Source: Lota lota (lineage: Eukaryota > Chordata > Actinopteri > Gadiformes > Lotidae). From it: a stretch of 64,000 nt of DNA. A program made the position numbers and the translations under genes. Where the stretch lies: positions 317,501-381,500 of the forward strand of contig JACYXH010000779.1 of assembly GCA_026745465.1 (NCBI GenBank), read 5' to 3'. Below are positions 24,134 through 41,745 of this stretch, in pieces (positions within the stretch are counted from its first letter, which is position 1; every line of letters starts with the position of its first letter). A model generated the notes under the pieces. It was not told where the DNA came from and did no database searches. It saw only the letters and a program-made list of their open reading frames with translations.

Positions 24134-24867
24134 GAGAGAGCAAGGAGAGAGAGAGAGCAAGGAGAGAGAGAGGAGGGAGAGGCGGGAGAGAGAGCAAGGA
24201 GAGAGAGAGCGAGAGCAAGGAGAGAGAGAAGAGGGAGAGAGAGGGTAAATCATGAGAGATCATCTGATCCAACATGCATCACATGATCCTGGTCCTTCGA
24301 GAGTGCCACGCCCCAAGCTGTTTCTTACACAACAGTTCCCTGGACCGGTTTCTCTGACTGAGTCACACAGAACCAGGCCACTTGATACAATACATAGACA
24401 TAATTGAACTGTACCAAAATACAAAATAAAAGCGAAAACAATCAAAGCGTGCAATTAAAGATCTGAACAGGACCGTGCCTGGGTCACCCTGGCTTACAGA
24501 AATAGGTGCGGTCCAGAAGAGGCCTTGTAGGACTGGTTCAAACTGTGGAATGCTGTGTCGCACCTCATGCAAAGTATATGAAAGTAAAAATGCTACTAAT
24601 AATAATTATAACAATAGGAATAATTATAATGAAATGGAACATTCAGTTAGAATCTGATGACTTAAGCAAAAGTGAAACCCTTGTGGTCACTTCTGATCAA
24701 TCCACTGCGTCTCTTCCCAGATCAAGCTCTTTCCTTCAGAGACTCATCTGACCAACGTCTACAGGCCGACCCAAGACCTCCATGGACGCCGTGTGTACGC
24801 CTCTCCATCCGCCTCTGCTGGTGGGTTCCACAGCATTACCAGCAGCATTCATCCCTCAGACCGTTAG
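20299..24867 (+). CDS. Carbonic anhydrase IV-like domain A (signal peptide, no GPI tail)
   Basis: Extracellular alpha-carbonic anhydrase: CO2 + H2O to HCO3- + H+. Exons: 20299-20356 (signal peptide, [19 protein letters not shown]), 20522-20551, 21046-21222, 21379-21530, 22803-22892, 23616-23685, 23901-24064, 24721-24867, phases 1,1,1,0,0,1,0, the CA4 gene pattern. Active-site residues are all present: Zn ligands in QLHLHWG and MHIV, Glu in GSEH, Thr in SLTTPSC, and the proton-shuttle His in VNNGHTG. The four CA4 disulphide cysteines are there (WCYTGC, SSCGG, PSC). Read to the first stop (24865) it is 295 residues with a polar end and no hydrophobic GPI signal. Alternatively, a phase-1 donor at 24821 (GCTG, then GTGGGT) splices in frame to 25080, joining it to domain B. 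The ATG sits next to a good acceptor, so a 5' UTR exon probably lies upstream. Confidence 0.88.
22335..22500. repeat. Minisatellite in intron 4 of CA domain A
   Basis: About five copies of a roughly 29-bp unit, CTGCAGGCTACATACATTGT followed by GTGCCATAT, one of them shortened. Confidence 0.85.
24070..24246. repeat. (GA)n tract at the exon-7 donor of CA domain A
   Basis: The tract begins within about 15 bp of the 5' splice site (GTGAGG at 24065) and runs as GA then GGAGAGAGAGC units. Frames through it on either strand are repeat translations. Confidence 0.9.
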
Positions 24868-25079
24868 GGACGTCATCATCTCAGTGAACAGCCCCCACCC
24901 CCCCACCGCAAAAACGGCATTCCACAAACGCGCGTGGAGGCAGCTTCCCAAAATCAAGCCACTGGCGCCTTCGATTTGCATGCCAACTGACCAGATGGCA
25001 TCATAAATAGCCCGCTAGTTAGCAACGTTAACGCTGTTCTTCCCGCTGCTCATTTGTGTATTTGTGTGTGTTCGCTCAG

Positions 25080-29357
<4,278 letters not shown>

Positions 29358-29363
29358 CCTCCA

Positions 29364-29530
29364 CCTCCTCCTCCACTATCTCCTTTTCCACCTCCTCCTC
29401 CACTATCTCCTCCTCCTCCACTATCTCCTCCTCCACTATCTCCTCCACTATCTCCTCCTCCTCCTCCTCATCCACTATCTCCTCCTCCTCCTCCACTATC
29501 TCCTCCTCCTCCTCCTCCACTATTTCCTCC
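29364..29530 (+). repeat. CCTCCTCCTCCACTATCT minisatellite in the 3' UTR
   Basis: Begins about 6 bp after the stop codon of CA domain B, so it would be transcribed. About ten irregular units. Confidence 0.85.
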
Positions 29531-31010
29531 TCACCTACCTCCTAATCTCGACCTTCAGGGTGGAGAGACATTTATGATTGTCTACAGAATGTTTAATTAT
29601 ACTTATTACATCGATTTTTTATATATATATAAATACATATATTTATTGTTGTTCATTGATTCCATTGATTGGCTCTTTGTCGTTCTGCATGCGTGTTGGT
29701 ATCTGTGTTCGGATGTCATTCCCCTTTTATCTCTCAGGTCTGTCTTCTTCAAATGAAAATCAGTTCGTTTGATTTGCTCCTCGTAGTGTTGTGTGTTCTT
29801 GGCCTAAGCTTGCGCATAAAAAACCCACCCTCACCCGTACTGCCGCTCAGATGGGTGCATCCTACGATCTACTCGCATTTCTGAACGGAGCAAGAATACG
29901 TTTGAGCATCTGCGGCAGTGTGACCGCGGTTTATTTGTTTGTGTCCTCAGTCTGTGATGGTGGACCAAAACAGAGGCCTAACAGACGGGTGCACTGGCGG
30001 TGTTTCCACCGTGCCGTACGTTTGGAAATACAATGAAAGGAAATTCATATTAGGATTTGGTACGTTTTCGGTCAAAGGTGTTTCATTTATTGAGGTACCT
30101 CGCTTTGTCGTCATCTTTCACCAGTGTGCTAGACGTGTGTGTGTGTGGCTAGCATGACGCATCATGGGGGCGATCCCTGTGATCGCGATAAAAACTGTTG
30201 TGCATAGCCGATACCGAGGCTGATCGTGTCCTGAGGGGAATCGTACCTACGGTCACTCGTAGCCATAAGCATTCCTGCATGCATTCCTCAAGGATCCAGT
30301 CATGATCTCATGTGGCTACACCTGCTGACACCAGCATGACAAGCTACTCTAGGTAATAGATACGTGCAGGCATTAGATAACCTCTGAATTAAACAGAGGG
30401 ACGCCCAAAACGAGGGGTTGGATAACACCTACCTGAAGTGACGATGCAAATCGTTGGGACTCGCTGTGTTTGGACAGAAGGGCCTGGTAAACGAGCCAAA
30501 TGCTAAAGTGAACAGTGTGACTGACAAGCAGCCTTCAAGTCTGCATTCTATGAATATATGAAACGTATCACGGGTACTACGAAGTAATGCAAAGGAAAGT
30601 AACACGTAATACAGTAAAAGTAATACTTTTCAGTTTAAACTTTCTTTTGCAGTGGCAGTGGGTGTTTTCTACCAGTTACTTGAAATTATTTTGATACATA
30701 AAGCAAAGCAATTGAACGTCAAAAGGAAGTTTGAACTGAAAGGTTGCTGCGTTGTTGGAGGGTAAACATTGAAACAGACATGACAAATCTATGAGCGCGG
30801 CCAGGGCTGACAGGAAGAATGTGTATTGATCTAGATTATAGAAGATTAGATAAAGTAAGTCAACAATCAATGTTACTGAAAGTTACATTTTAACAATGTG
30901 TGACAACAAGGAAGTTTTAAACTGTTTAATGTGCTACAATAGACGATTATGTCTTATCAGTCGGCATTTAGAAACAGTTTACCTGCGCACAGCCACATAT
31001 GCCCTCAACT
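29531..31010. other. Intergenic, nothing recognised
   Basis: No canonical AATAAA near the end of the preceding gene was found. Open frames are short and lack splice context or recognisable motifs. Confidence 0.5.
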
Positions 31011-31017
31011 CATGTGT

Positions 31018-31560
31018 CAGAGAATGTAGTAGAACAGACTGGAACAGAGACTGTAGTAGAACAGACTAGAACACAGACTGTAGTTGAACAGACTGGAACA
31101 GAGACTGTAGTAGAACAGACTGGAACAGAGACTGTAGTGGAACAGAGACTGTAGTAGAACAGACTGGAACAGAGACTGTAGTAGTACAGACTGGAACAGA
31201 GACTGTAGTAGTACAGACTGGAACAGAGACTGTAGTAGAACAGACTGGAACAGAGACTGTAGTAGTACAGACTGGAACAGAGACTGTAGTAGTACAGACT
31301 GGAACAGAGACTGTAGTAGTACAGACTGGAACAGAGACTGTAGTAGTACAGACTGGAACAGAGACTGTAGTAGAACAGACTGGAACAGAGACTATAATGG
31401 AACAAAGACTAGAACAGAAACTATAGTGGAACAGACTAGAACAGAGACTGTAGTGGAACAGAGACTATAATAGAACAGACTAGACCAGAGACAATAATAG
31501 AACATAGACCATAATAGAACAGAGGCTATAGTACAACAGACACTAGAACAGAGGCTAAAG
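31018..31560. repeat. Minisatellite, unit about 28 bp
   Basis: Units of GACTGGAACAGAGACTGTAG followed by TAGTACA or TAGAACA, more degenerate toward the right. The Tyr-Ser-Leu-Cys-Ser frame on the minus strand is a repeat translation. Confidence 0.95.
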
Positions 31561-32313
31561 TAGAACGGAGTATAATGGAATGGAGACATTAAGAAGTCTT
31601 CACCAGTTTACCTGCTAAACAGCCACATATCATGGCCTATCTTTTAGGGTCAGAGACTACTGTAGAACAGAGACTAGAACACAGACTGGATTAAAACAGA
31701 CTGAAATATATAATATCAAAATAGTCAACTTTAGAGACAGTATTTCAACCAATGACAGTATTTTGCAGTCTAACCTCTAATGTGGTATACAATAGATTAA
31801 CCTTTACTTGGGTGGTCCGCAGGTGATTATCAATTTAGTATCAGTCGAGTATCAACATTGGGTCAGCTGACACTCACTGGACATGTCAACAGTGTGTTAG
31901 TTGACACTCAATAAGTTTATCAAGAACATACCCACATATATCCACATTTAGTGTTATCTGAGTATTAAATTAATTTCACTGTGTAGATAAACATGTCAAG
32001 TGAATATAAACTATTCAACCTCAGATATGTTTCAGTTTAATGTTACACGTCTCATTTGTGCCAGGTGAGATTGAACTTTGATTCTGACGAGATCAACTGC
32101 TATCAACGGCATCCATACCTATTTTCAGTCGTTTTACCTGACACAGTTTCATATCAATAGGATATCCATAATATTTCAAATGAATGTACTGATTGTCGTT
32201 CAGTATTTTGTAGCAATGTCCATGCTACACGCCACCTAGGTGGCTTTTACTGGGCTCCTCCAAACACAGGGCGCAGGGCGGGATGTCCAATCCGGTTAAA
32301 TGTAAAGTTTGTA

Positions 32314-32572
<259 letters not shown>

Positions 32573-32574
32573 AG

Positions 32575-32882
32575 ACTGCGTTCTAAACAGCATGCTTTTT
32601 TTTTAACTTGTAGTACGTTGTTGCACACGGTATGCATACAATTGGGACATACTACAGGTGATTTCACTGATTAGCACACCTGTAGTGCCCCCACATATCT
32701 TCTGCTGCGCAGAGGATTGTGGGGCAGAATAGCTCAACAGCATGCTGGCTTGCATACTGCGAAAGGCGATGTAGTACGACATCCTGGTATTTTAGCATTT
32801 TCCATACTATGTATTGAGACATACTAAATCTTTTTCTTGCATACTAAATAGTTTGGTAGTATGGGTATTAAAACGCAGGCCC
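32575..32882. mobile_element. MITE-like element
   Basis: Ends read CTGCGTTCTAAACAGCATGC and, at the other side, GTATGGGTATTAAAACGCAG, giving short inverted ends (CTGCGTTYTAA). The body repeats CATACTA words. It has no coding capacity. Confidence 0.5.
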
Positions 32883-33056
32883 AGAACCAGCTACCACCCA
32901 CACATACTCCCACATATTCAATTAAGTATCCCATGATTATCCCCAATATAAAACCTGACACTCAAAATAGCATGAGTTAACAGTGCCTGTCTGTGGTCTA
33001 TCCATTGCATATCAGCAAACTATAATATGGTCTATCCGAGTAAACCGGATAGACCA

Positions 33057-34235
33057 GTAGTTGAGTGTTTACTAAATGTAAATTGATCATCTACAGATAA
33101 TCAAAAGCAATGTAATTAAGTGTCTACTGCGCATACCACAAACCATATTTCTAAATAAAATTAACAAAGTCCTTCATAACTTTGGTCCTGGATTGTCTCT
33201 AGGCAAAGCAGGCAGTCTTCACTCGGAATGATTCAAAGTTTATTCAGATACATAAATCATATATAAAGTTTGTTCAAGGGGAATCACGCCCTTCCTCATC
33301 TTCCAGAGCATGAGAACGGGCTCTGAGAATCTCAGGGCTAACAATTAAGGAACTGTACACAGAAGAGTGGAGATTCACCAGCACACATGGTTAAAACAAG
33401 AACAATACAAACATGAGTGACATACATGCAGAGTGTCTGGTACAGAAGGAGTGACATACATGCAGAGTGTCTGGTACAGATGGAGTGACATACATGCAGA
33501 GTGTCTGGTACAGAAGGAGTGACATACATGCAGAGTGTCTGGTACAGAAGGAGTGACATACATGCAGAGTGTCTGGTACAGAAGGAGTGACATACATGCA
33601 GAGTGTCTGGTACAGAAGGAGTGACATACATGCAGAGTGTCTGGTACAGAAGGAGTGACATAAGACTACAAACCATAACAAATTTAATTTAAACTTTTCT
33701 TACTAAAATGTATTACAGTGTAAATGTGAAAATATGAAATAAAAGTCTCCTGAAATAAATATGTCAATAAGTCAAGCGAAAACATAGAAGTAAAACAAAC
33801 ATTGTATTGTGGGCTCCCTCCAAATTAAAACTGTGCCATCTGCATGGAAGGCAACACAATACTAGAAAATGGTTAACTAGAAAATGGTTCAAATTGGTCA
33901 CTGATTTAACGATAACTATTTTGGGTTTGCATATGTCCACACTGTTTATAATAATTATATGGTTGTGACTCAGGCATATTGCATGTTGCTAAAATCAGGC
34001 ATATTGTATGTATATGTATATATATACATATAGCCTACATTTCCTTTTTTAACACGCTGCCATTTTTATATCGTCAATTTTAGAAATAAAAGTTTCAATT
34101 CCATTTGTTATCATGGACCTTGGTTTTTGGTTTAGCGGTCTAGATTGCTGTTGTATTGCTGCTGTGCAGTAGAAACTCAATCACGTTACTTTTGATTGTC
34201 TGTAGATGATCAATAGACATTTAGTAACAGTCCCC
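33057..34235. mobile_element. Candidate non-autonomous element with 75-bp imperfect inverted repeats
   Basis: 33057-33137 matches the reverse complement of 34163-34235 through GCAGTAGA.ACT, TTTTGATT.TCTGTAGATG and ATCAAT..ACATTTAGTAA. There is no transposase between the arms; the interior holds a 34-bp minisatellite. Confidence 0.5.
33413..33664. repeat. Highly homogeneous minisatellite, 34-bp unit
   Basis: About 7.4 copies of GAGTGACATACATGCAGAGT followed by GTCTGGTACAGAAG; only one substitution (GATGGA for GAAGGA) was noticed. 34 is not a multiple of three, so all three minus-strand frames look open. Confidence 0.95.
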
Positions 34236-34804
34236 TACCAAGAAGCTTGATAAGGTCAGGACGCCGAGGTTAGCTCTCGGCTCAACCTCATCAATTAAGA
34301 GTTCTGCTTTGGCCTACGGCATCGAATAAAGGGTCAGAAGTGTAGACACATAATCAAATAAACGTTATTACTTTACTTTACGAATCACATGCGTGTCTTT
34401 ATCTCAAATGACGGAGGCTGTTTTGAGCCGAGGAGACCTGCTCTCACAATCAGACTCATCCTCACCCCATTGAAGACGCGGTGGAACGGACTGAGGCCTT
34501 CTCAGAGAGCAGGAGCAACGTACTGCCAGTTCTATAGAGCTGCGGTTGTTGTAAATAGAGCGGCTATACCTTAACAGAGAACTGCACTGACATGGCGGGA
34601 TAAAGAAGGATAACCTCACGTATTTGAAAGAGTTTCTTAAGCATTAACTGAAGTACATAATTTTTAAATTATCTATGTGATGATTGTCTCTGGTCATACT
34701 CGAACTCTCTTAGCTACTTCACTAAGAGAGTTGCAAGATCAATCACCTGTTCCTCCTAGTTCCCCAATTTCTTATAAGTTGTCTATATGTTGCCTGATGT
34801 TTAG

Positions 34805-34980
34805 TTCAGTTGTATGCCTGTATCCAAAGCGACAGTGAATTCAGGAGCAGGTAGGGGTTGGAGGCCTCTTGCTCTATGATGCCCACAGGTTAGACTGTGG
34901 ACATTGGAGGGATGGATCCAAGTACCTATAGTCTGGGAGTTGAACATGTTATAACAGCTACTAGACCATCCTGCCCCATA
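34805..34980 (-). mobile_element. SINE/LINE tail-like dispersed repeat
   Basis: Contains TGTATCCAAAGCGACAGTG, ATTCAGGAGCAGGTAGGGGT and CCTCTTGCTC, motifs common in fish SINE and L2-tail repeats, followed by a degenerate tRNA-like part. No coding capacity. Confidence 0.4.
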
Positions 34981-35277
34981 ACCTTCCCCATCCTCGTTGA
35001 TTAGAACCAAACTAACTTCCCATGTCTGGCCATGTGTTTGATCCATCTCTCCCCGTCGCGGTTCCTTCCCCTGATCCCAGCCCCTCCCTCTCCGTGACCA
35101 CATCCTGCCGTCTGTGGTCACCTCATCCTGGCTGTGGGCTCGCTCCCAGCCGAGGCCGTGTGGCCTGTGTGCCCACAGGTGCTCCGTCGCCTCACCCCAG
35201 AGTGAGCCCAATAGTGCAATAGCAACCCGGTTGGTTTTCTCATACCTGCGACCTGCCAAACTAATGATGTGACACAC

Positions 35278-35686
<409 letters not shown>

Positions 35687-35979
35687 ATGATCAACATTCA
35701 ATCGAAACCAGTAAGGACGAATGTATTGTCGATTTAATGTGCTGGAACGTTGTAGCTTCTAGTTCAACCTGATGATCCTTTCACTTCTAATTTTAGTGCA
35801 TTTAGTGTGCCCTCTTTGATCTGTTGGATTGCATTGTTTTGACATAATTTGGCATAATTACTGTCATTGTGATTTATCTTTATCCCATGAGGGCTAACGA
35901 GTTCTGAGCAACCTAGAGTGTTGTGTTGTTAGATAATTGTACTTATAATTAAAAGGTAAACGTCATGCTTGGCTACTTC

Positions 35980-37660
35980 CTTGCTCATTAAGGGAGTTTT
36001 TTCTTGCCCTCTGGGCAGGGCTAGGGTTAGGGGGGGTGTCATAAATAAATGGCCTGTTAAGCCCTTTGAGACTGTACCTGTGATTAAGGGCTGTACAAAT
36101 ACATTGTTGTTTGCTTATTTCTCAATATCAAGATATCAAGCATACGGTAAGCCAGCATTGTTGGCAGCAAAAGCAAACAAATCTGTGAGTGTGATTAGCC
36201 ATCACAAGCCATTTAAAATCTCCCCTGCCCTGGGACTTGGAGACATCACAAGTGGGAGTGTATGCTGGATACATCAGTCCACCAGCCTACCCAGTGGATT
36301 CTGTCCACTGGTCGACTGATATCATTAGAAACGGCTTGTAATGGCTAATCACACCTGGGGGGAAAAAGGGGCCCTTAGACAGACCCTTTAAACAGATGCA
36401 TTTTTGTAGGATAGACACCGGTGTCACTAAAACACTAATTAGGGGTCTGCTCCTTTTGTTCCAGTGCCCAGGTAGTAGACTACACTAGTGCAGATGAGTC
36501 TACTACCAGTGTTCTGGTACATCAAAGGACCCTTCGTTCATGTTTTGAGCAACACCTGTGGAAAAACTGTGATGAAATAAAAGTACCATCACCTTCCTGG
36601 TTGTTCCAGCACTTTCAGACCTTCTCAAGGCCGGAAGTAGGTCCTGCTTTCCCGCTCAAGGTCCATCTTTGTGCCTGAAAAAAATGATATGGAATGAACT
36701 AATATTTGAAGATACTCAGACAATACAGAATGCTGACTAAAACCACTATGACACAGCATTTACACCCATTCGTACCCAGTAAATCAAAAGATCACACCAT
36801 ATTACTGAAAGTATTTTCTTTATCAAACTTAGATGGATGACTAATAACATCAACTTTGTTCAACCTCAGATGTCCCTGTTTGGATACGGGTGGCCAGGGA
36901 GTTTACCTCAGCTCGACGGCTGGTGTAGCGCTGGCTGAACGGCTGCATTCCATTCAGTCTTGGTAGGCCAAACAGTCGGCAGCCTGCTTTTCTATTGAAC
37001 TCTATTAAACTCGTTGTTATGCTGGTTTGGACGTATATCGTGTCATCAATCATGTCCCTGAGACTACATAGTTGAGCGGTGGCAGTAAATCCTCCATCTG
37101 CATGTGACAGCGCACGCCCAGCTGATAGCCATCAGCTGTACAGTCCAGCCATCCTCACGCTCGGGATGGAGGAAGGAGCGTGTGGTTCACGTGCACATTT
37201 TTGACACGCTCAGTGGCGCCCGCTCTACCTCGTGGTTCCTCACTGCTGCTTATCGGGTCAGCCGATCAGCTGTCAATCAGCGTTGGAAAAAGTAAACTAA
37301 AAACCAAATCAAACAAAAGGTTACTCTTTCGAGGTTGAGGGGAAAGGGACAGCTCGCTGCCTTTGAAAGATGTTCCCGCGCAGCTCAAGACATCTCGATG
37401 TCACACCACACACACTGCTGACTGTCACGCGCCACTTTAACCACCTCTGTCACGTTGTGACTCAGATGTTCTCCAAAGTAATTAGCTTCCACGTTTAAGA
37501 GGTACGCGACACGGGGCAAATCGGCGAATGAACCATGCTGGTGGTGGAAACCAGGCGACAAGCTGGCCGACGTACCAAGTATTACGCTGAAGGGCCCCCC
37601 AAAACAGAGGAGAACTGGGGGCCACGGTCAGACACATGTCAGAGGAAAGTCCATAAATGT
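35980..37660. other. Intergenic, no supported gene
   Basis: A pair of short inverted repeats (GTGTGATTAGCCATCACAAG at 36188 and GGCTTGTAATGGCTAATCAC at 36333) flanks about 140 bp and may be a small foldback element. Nothing else recognisable was found. Confidence 0.4.
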
Positions 37661-37667
37661 TCACAGC

Positions 37668-37775
37668 CAGACACCACCCACTCCCACAGGACACCACCCA
37701 CAGGACACCACCCACTCCCACGGGACACCACCCACAGGACACCACCCACTCCCACGGGACACCACCCACCACCAC
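37668..37775. repeat. Short minisatellite, GGACACCACCCACTCCCAC
   Basis: Five to six imperfect copies of a unit of about 20 bp. The Thr-Gly-His-His frames over it are artefacts. Confidence 0.85.
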
Positions 37776-38547
37776 ATCCAAGGCCTCCACCTCTACGACC
37801 AATTGGAGGGAGGAGTCAGGATTAGTCCGGATGGGATTAGAGGTGAACTGAAGGTCCAGGAAGACCTTGTCTGCCACAGGGGACCAGATGAGGGGAACTG
37901 GACTCAGTCAGAGGGGCAGCCAGGGTACTACAGGCCTGAATGAAACATCTGGAAAAGTTAGCAAAGCCCAGGAATCACTGCTGTGCTATGTCGTCCACCG
38001 CCTTGACCTTGGCGAGGTCCTTGTGACTACTTCCTGCAGAGACAATGAAGCCTAGAAATCGGACGGCAAACGCAGAAAATACAAATTTCTCTGCCTCCAC
38101 AGTTTATTTTCTTCGGAGAACCGCATAGACATGTTTTCTTTACGGGATCCTGTTCTGACTGAGAAAGAAAACAGAGCATTGTCTGGATACACAAAAACTA
38201 ATCGGCTGAACACCCTGACGCACTCCAGTCATCGTTATTTTCATCTTTTTCAGCGAATGTCTGCCACATTTTCTATCGTTGCGATGGTGGTTGATATGCT
38301 AACCACATACATGACAGTATGAAACCACGCAGCTCGCATGTTGATTGAATCGTTGCATTTGTGTTGCGTAGTCATCTGAGCTGTTATGTTATGCGTTATT
38401 TAATGTAACTGATGACGTTCTTTCATAAAAACATAGATTTTCGTGTGACCCAGGGATCCCATTTGCTCATTGGATGATGAGGGCAACAACCAGGGCTTTG
38501 GCACTCATATACTTCTGACTCATAATACTCTAGCACTTTACATAGTG

Positions 38548-38550
38548 TGT

Positions 38551-38642
<92 letters not shown>
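38548..38642. repeat. (TG)n microsatellite
   Basis: About 46 TG units, uninterrupted. Confidence 0.95.
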
Positions 38643-38644
<2 letters not shown>

Positions 38645-38837
38645 ATTTAAGGAAGGTCTAAGGAAGTCTCACTGAGGTAATGCACCTCTTTTGAAAGAGA
38701 GACCGATAAACAGTAAATTCCCTTTTCCTGTAAACTTCATAGACCCACGTAGACAGAATCAGAGAATGTCACATTATAGAGGGCCCAATTGAAGGCCCTC
38801 CTCTGGCCCCGATGGGACCTTAGCTGGCGTCCATCGT

Positions 38838-39117
38838 CAGACCTCCAGCCTCAGGCCCACCTCCAGCCTCAGGCCCACCTCCAGCCTCAGGCCCACCTCA
38901 GGCCCACCTCCAGCCTCAGGCCCACCTCCAGCCTCAGGCCCACCTCAGGCCCAGCCTCAGCCCCACCTCAGGCCCAGCGTCAGGCCCACCTCCGGCCTCA
39001 GGCCCACCTCCGGCCTCAGGCCCACCTCCAGCCTCAGGCCCACCTCCAGAGCGGGGACCCATCTGCTTCCTCAGGACCCATCTGCTTCCTCAGGACCCAT
39101 CTGCTTCCTCAGGACCC
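38838..39117. repeat. Pro-like CCTCAGGCCCACCTCCAG minisatellite
   Basis: About ten copies of an 18-bp unit plus partial units, then four copies of an 18-bp unit AGGACCCATCTGCTTCCTC. The open frame across it is repeat-derived. Confidence 0.9.
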
Positions 39118-39197
39118 ATGGGGAAAATCACGCGTGTAATTACGTGTGTTAACAGGCCGAACAGGAAATGGAATTCGCCACTATTCCGTACGGTCCG

Positions 39198-39476
39198 CCA
39201 GTACTCACTGAATGTCGATTGTCCAATGGCATGGCACGAACGCGTGCTCATTTGCATAAAGTTAACTGAAGTTCAACTTTTGTCCCGGCCGTTCAACGCG
39301 CTGCAATACAAAGTGAACGGGAGGCGTGGCCAAACGCGAGACCACGCGTTTGGTGAAACGCGTGCTTTGCGTTGGAGGGACAAAAGTTGAACTTCAGTTA
39401 ACTTTATGCAAATGAGCGCGTAGTGCAGCGCGCGTTCGGCCATGTGATTGGACAATCGACATTCAGTGAGTACTGG
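39198..39476. mobile_element. Palindromic foldback element (MITE-like)
   Basis: Left arm 39198-39286 and right arm 39377-39476 are inverted copies: both ends carry CCAGTACTCACTGAATGTCG (or complement), followed inward by ATTGTCCAAT, CTCATTTGCATAAAGTTAAC and TGAAGTTCAACTTTTGTCCC. About 90 bp separate the arms. It is non-coding; the matching peptide in frames of both strands reflects the palindrome. No clear target-site duplication was found. Confidence 0.85.
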
Positions 39477-40142
39477 ACTCCCCTGGTTTTAAGCATTTCC
39501 ATCGACAACGTGGTGAAGTCCCCCATGCAGCCACTGGCGTGGGGGCGGGGCGTCGCCACGCGCTGTCAAACAGGAGACCCCACGGTGGGACCCAGCTTGT
39601 TGAGAGAGGAAGGGATGATGCTATTACGTGACTTTTGGATGCGTAGTCTTCCCAATTACGTTTTTTATATGGGGCTTATATGGGGCTTGTACATCAGAAT
39701 GCATCATGGGATTATTTGTTGGAGATGCATTTTGTAATGCGAGAGAGAGTTGTAGTAATGTAAAATCCAAAATAACAGTAAATATACCGTAACCTAGTCT
39801 AATCAAAACTTTGTTTTGGCATGTCTCGCATGCAAAACGCCATAATGAGAAATAATTTGACGATGAAAGACTAAACAATGACCAAACCATACTAAACTAA
39901 ACCATAACCACCAATAACATTCCTAAACTCCGCTATTCCCGAAATGGAGCTGGTCATTGCGATGTGACGTAACGTACTATTCATAGTAGTCTCTGGAATA
40001 AAAAAATAAAATGTAATCAATATATTCCACAAATATAGTCTATCTACGTATGGTCTGTCTCTGTGCTTATCTGCATTCCTGTCTGCTTTGGGGGATGCTT
40101 TGGGAGAGGTGTAAAAGAGGCGGTATCGCCCACACCTCAAGG

Positions 40143-40241
40143 AATAAAAGGCAGCACACCTTTTGACCGAGAACAGGTGGACGCCAAGCTCAGCCCTCGT
40201 CACACAAAAAGGTCATCTCGAGTTCCCTCCGTCATCGCATG
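40143..40241 (+). promoter_or_regulatory. Putative promoter and 5' UTR exon of the third CA4-like gene
   Basis: A TATA-like AATAAAAG at 40143 is followed by a short segment ending in a plausible donor (GCATG, then GTAACA, at 40242). The coding exon at 40487 is preceded by an acceptor-like TCCATATTAG, which would join to it. There is no transcript support. Confidence 0.3.
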
Positions 40242-40486
40242 GTAACAGACTGGACCGGTCTCTATTTCTATCTATTTATTGAACGTAAAAATGTATGCTA
40301 TTTCTTTTAATGGTTATTTTTTTCATTACATGGAGCATATTCATTTGAAAACAGATGGAATGTTAATTCCAAATGCTCGATAGATGGATGTATTTATCTT
40401 CCTTAAAGGCAAGTTCGTGATTAACTTAAGGCGTGCATTATTTACTCATTACGTCCATATTAGAAAGTCACCGAACGCCGATCTGG

Positions 40487-41703
40487 ATGAAGCTGCTTAT
40501 TGGTTTGCTCGTGACGTGCGCACTGGCTGGATGCGGCCACTGTGAGTCCAGCTCTGTCAGTAAGTCATCTTCCTTCTTTCTTTTACTTTGTATGGAACAT
40601 GCACTTCGGGGAGAAAAAAGGGTGCAAAAAGAAAGGTCAAACTTCCATAGAAGTTTGACTTTTCTTTCCTGAAGTGCCAATTTGGTGCCCTAGGCGAGAT
40701 TTTTGATGGCGCCCCTCTCATCCCAAGGGCGCACTGTCAGAGTGAGTCTGACTCTCGCATAAAGCGGGGGTCTGGGGGAATCTTGGACATTTTGAGCGTC
40801 AAACACTTCATTTCCTGCATTCTGGTGAATTTGTATGCACCAATTAGTGCCTTTTTGGCGTCAATTTATAGTGGAAATGTCTTCATTTATTTTCACCACC
40901 AATCATTGTGTTCATACACTCACACAGAAACTGCATTGCATTATGTTTGAGAATTTCTGTATTTTAGAAACAAATAAAAACACAAAATAAAAACTGTATT
41001 AAAGAAACAAGTGACGTTAAACGAATTATAAATACAGTATGAATAAGGTAAAAAACAAAATAGGATATTTTCGAAACTGAATAAAACTGAAAATAGGAAC
41101 TATTTAATCGGTTATGTATGTACTTATGTTGTTGTGGTATTTTTTATAATTTTTTGAAATAATAGTATTACAATTGTATTATTACGAAAGTAAAAAGGCA
41201 CCTCGTGGATAGACGGCGCTCCTATCATTCGCCTATACCGCCTGTGCCACGGGCCGGTCCACCAGGTAAAATGAGGCCGGGCGGTGCAGGGTATATGGGC
41301 TGGCTGTTGAGCAGGTACTTTGGTACTGATGGGTAGTGAGTTCCACTTGATTACGATGGCGTGGAAGCTGAAGGGCTGCCGTTAATATTAGCAGAAGAAA
41401 ATCAAGGCAGTCTACGTGCGCATCGAACTGGTAAAGAAGTCTACGTGTTTGATTGCTCTTTGCTGTCACTTCTTGACAGCAAAGTATTTGATGCAATAGA
41501 GAGCATGGTCATCGGGAGACACGGAACGATTTACCAAGCGTCTTCCACGGGACAATGGGCGTACATGTTTGTTATAGGGGAACGTTCCCATCGTGGGCAG
41601 GAACAACACAGGAAACAAAGGGTGATTGTGTGGAGGGTTAAGGCGTGGCCATGGATTAAGTCAGCCAGGGCGGCAGAGACCAAGTTAATTTGTAATACAC
41701 TAT

Positions 41704-41745
<42 letters not shown>

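Noticed and set aside
33338-33681. Three overlapping minus-strand frames with CMSLLLYQT repeats
   Set aside because: A 34-bp unit gives open repeats in all frames; no gene signal is present.
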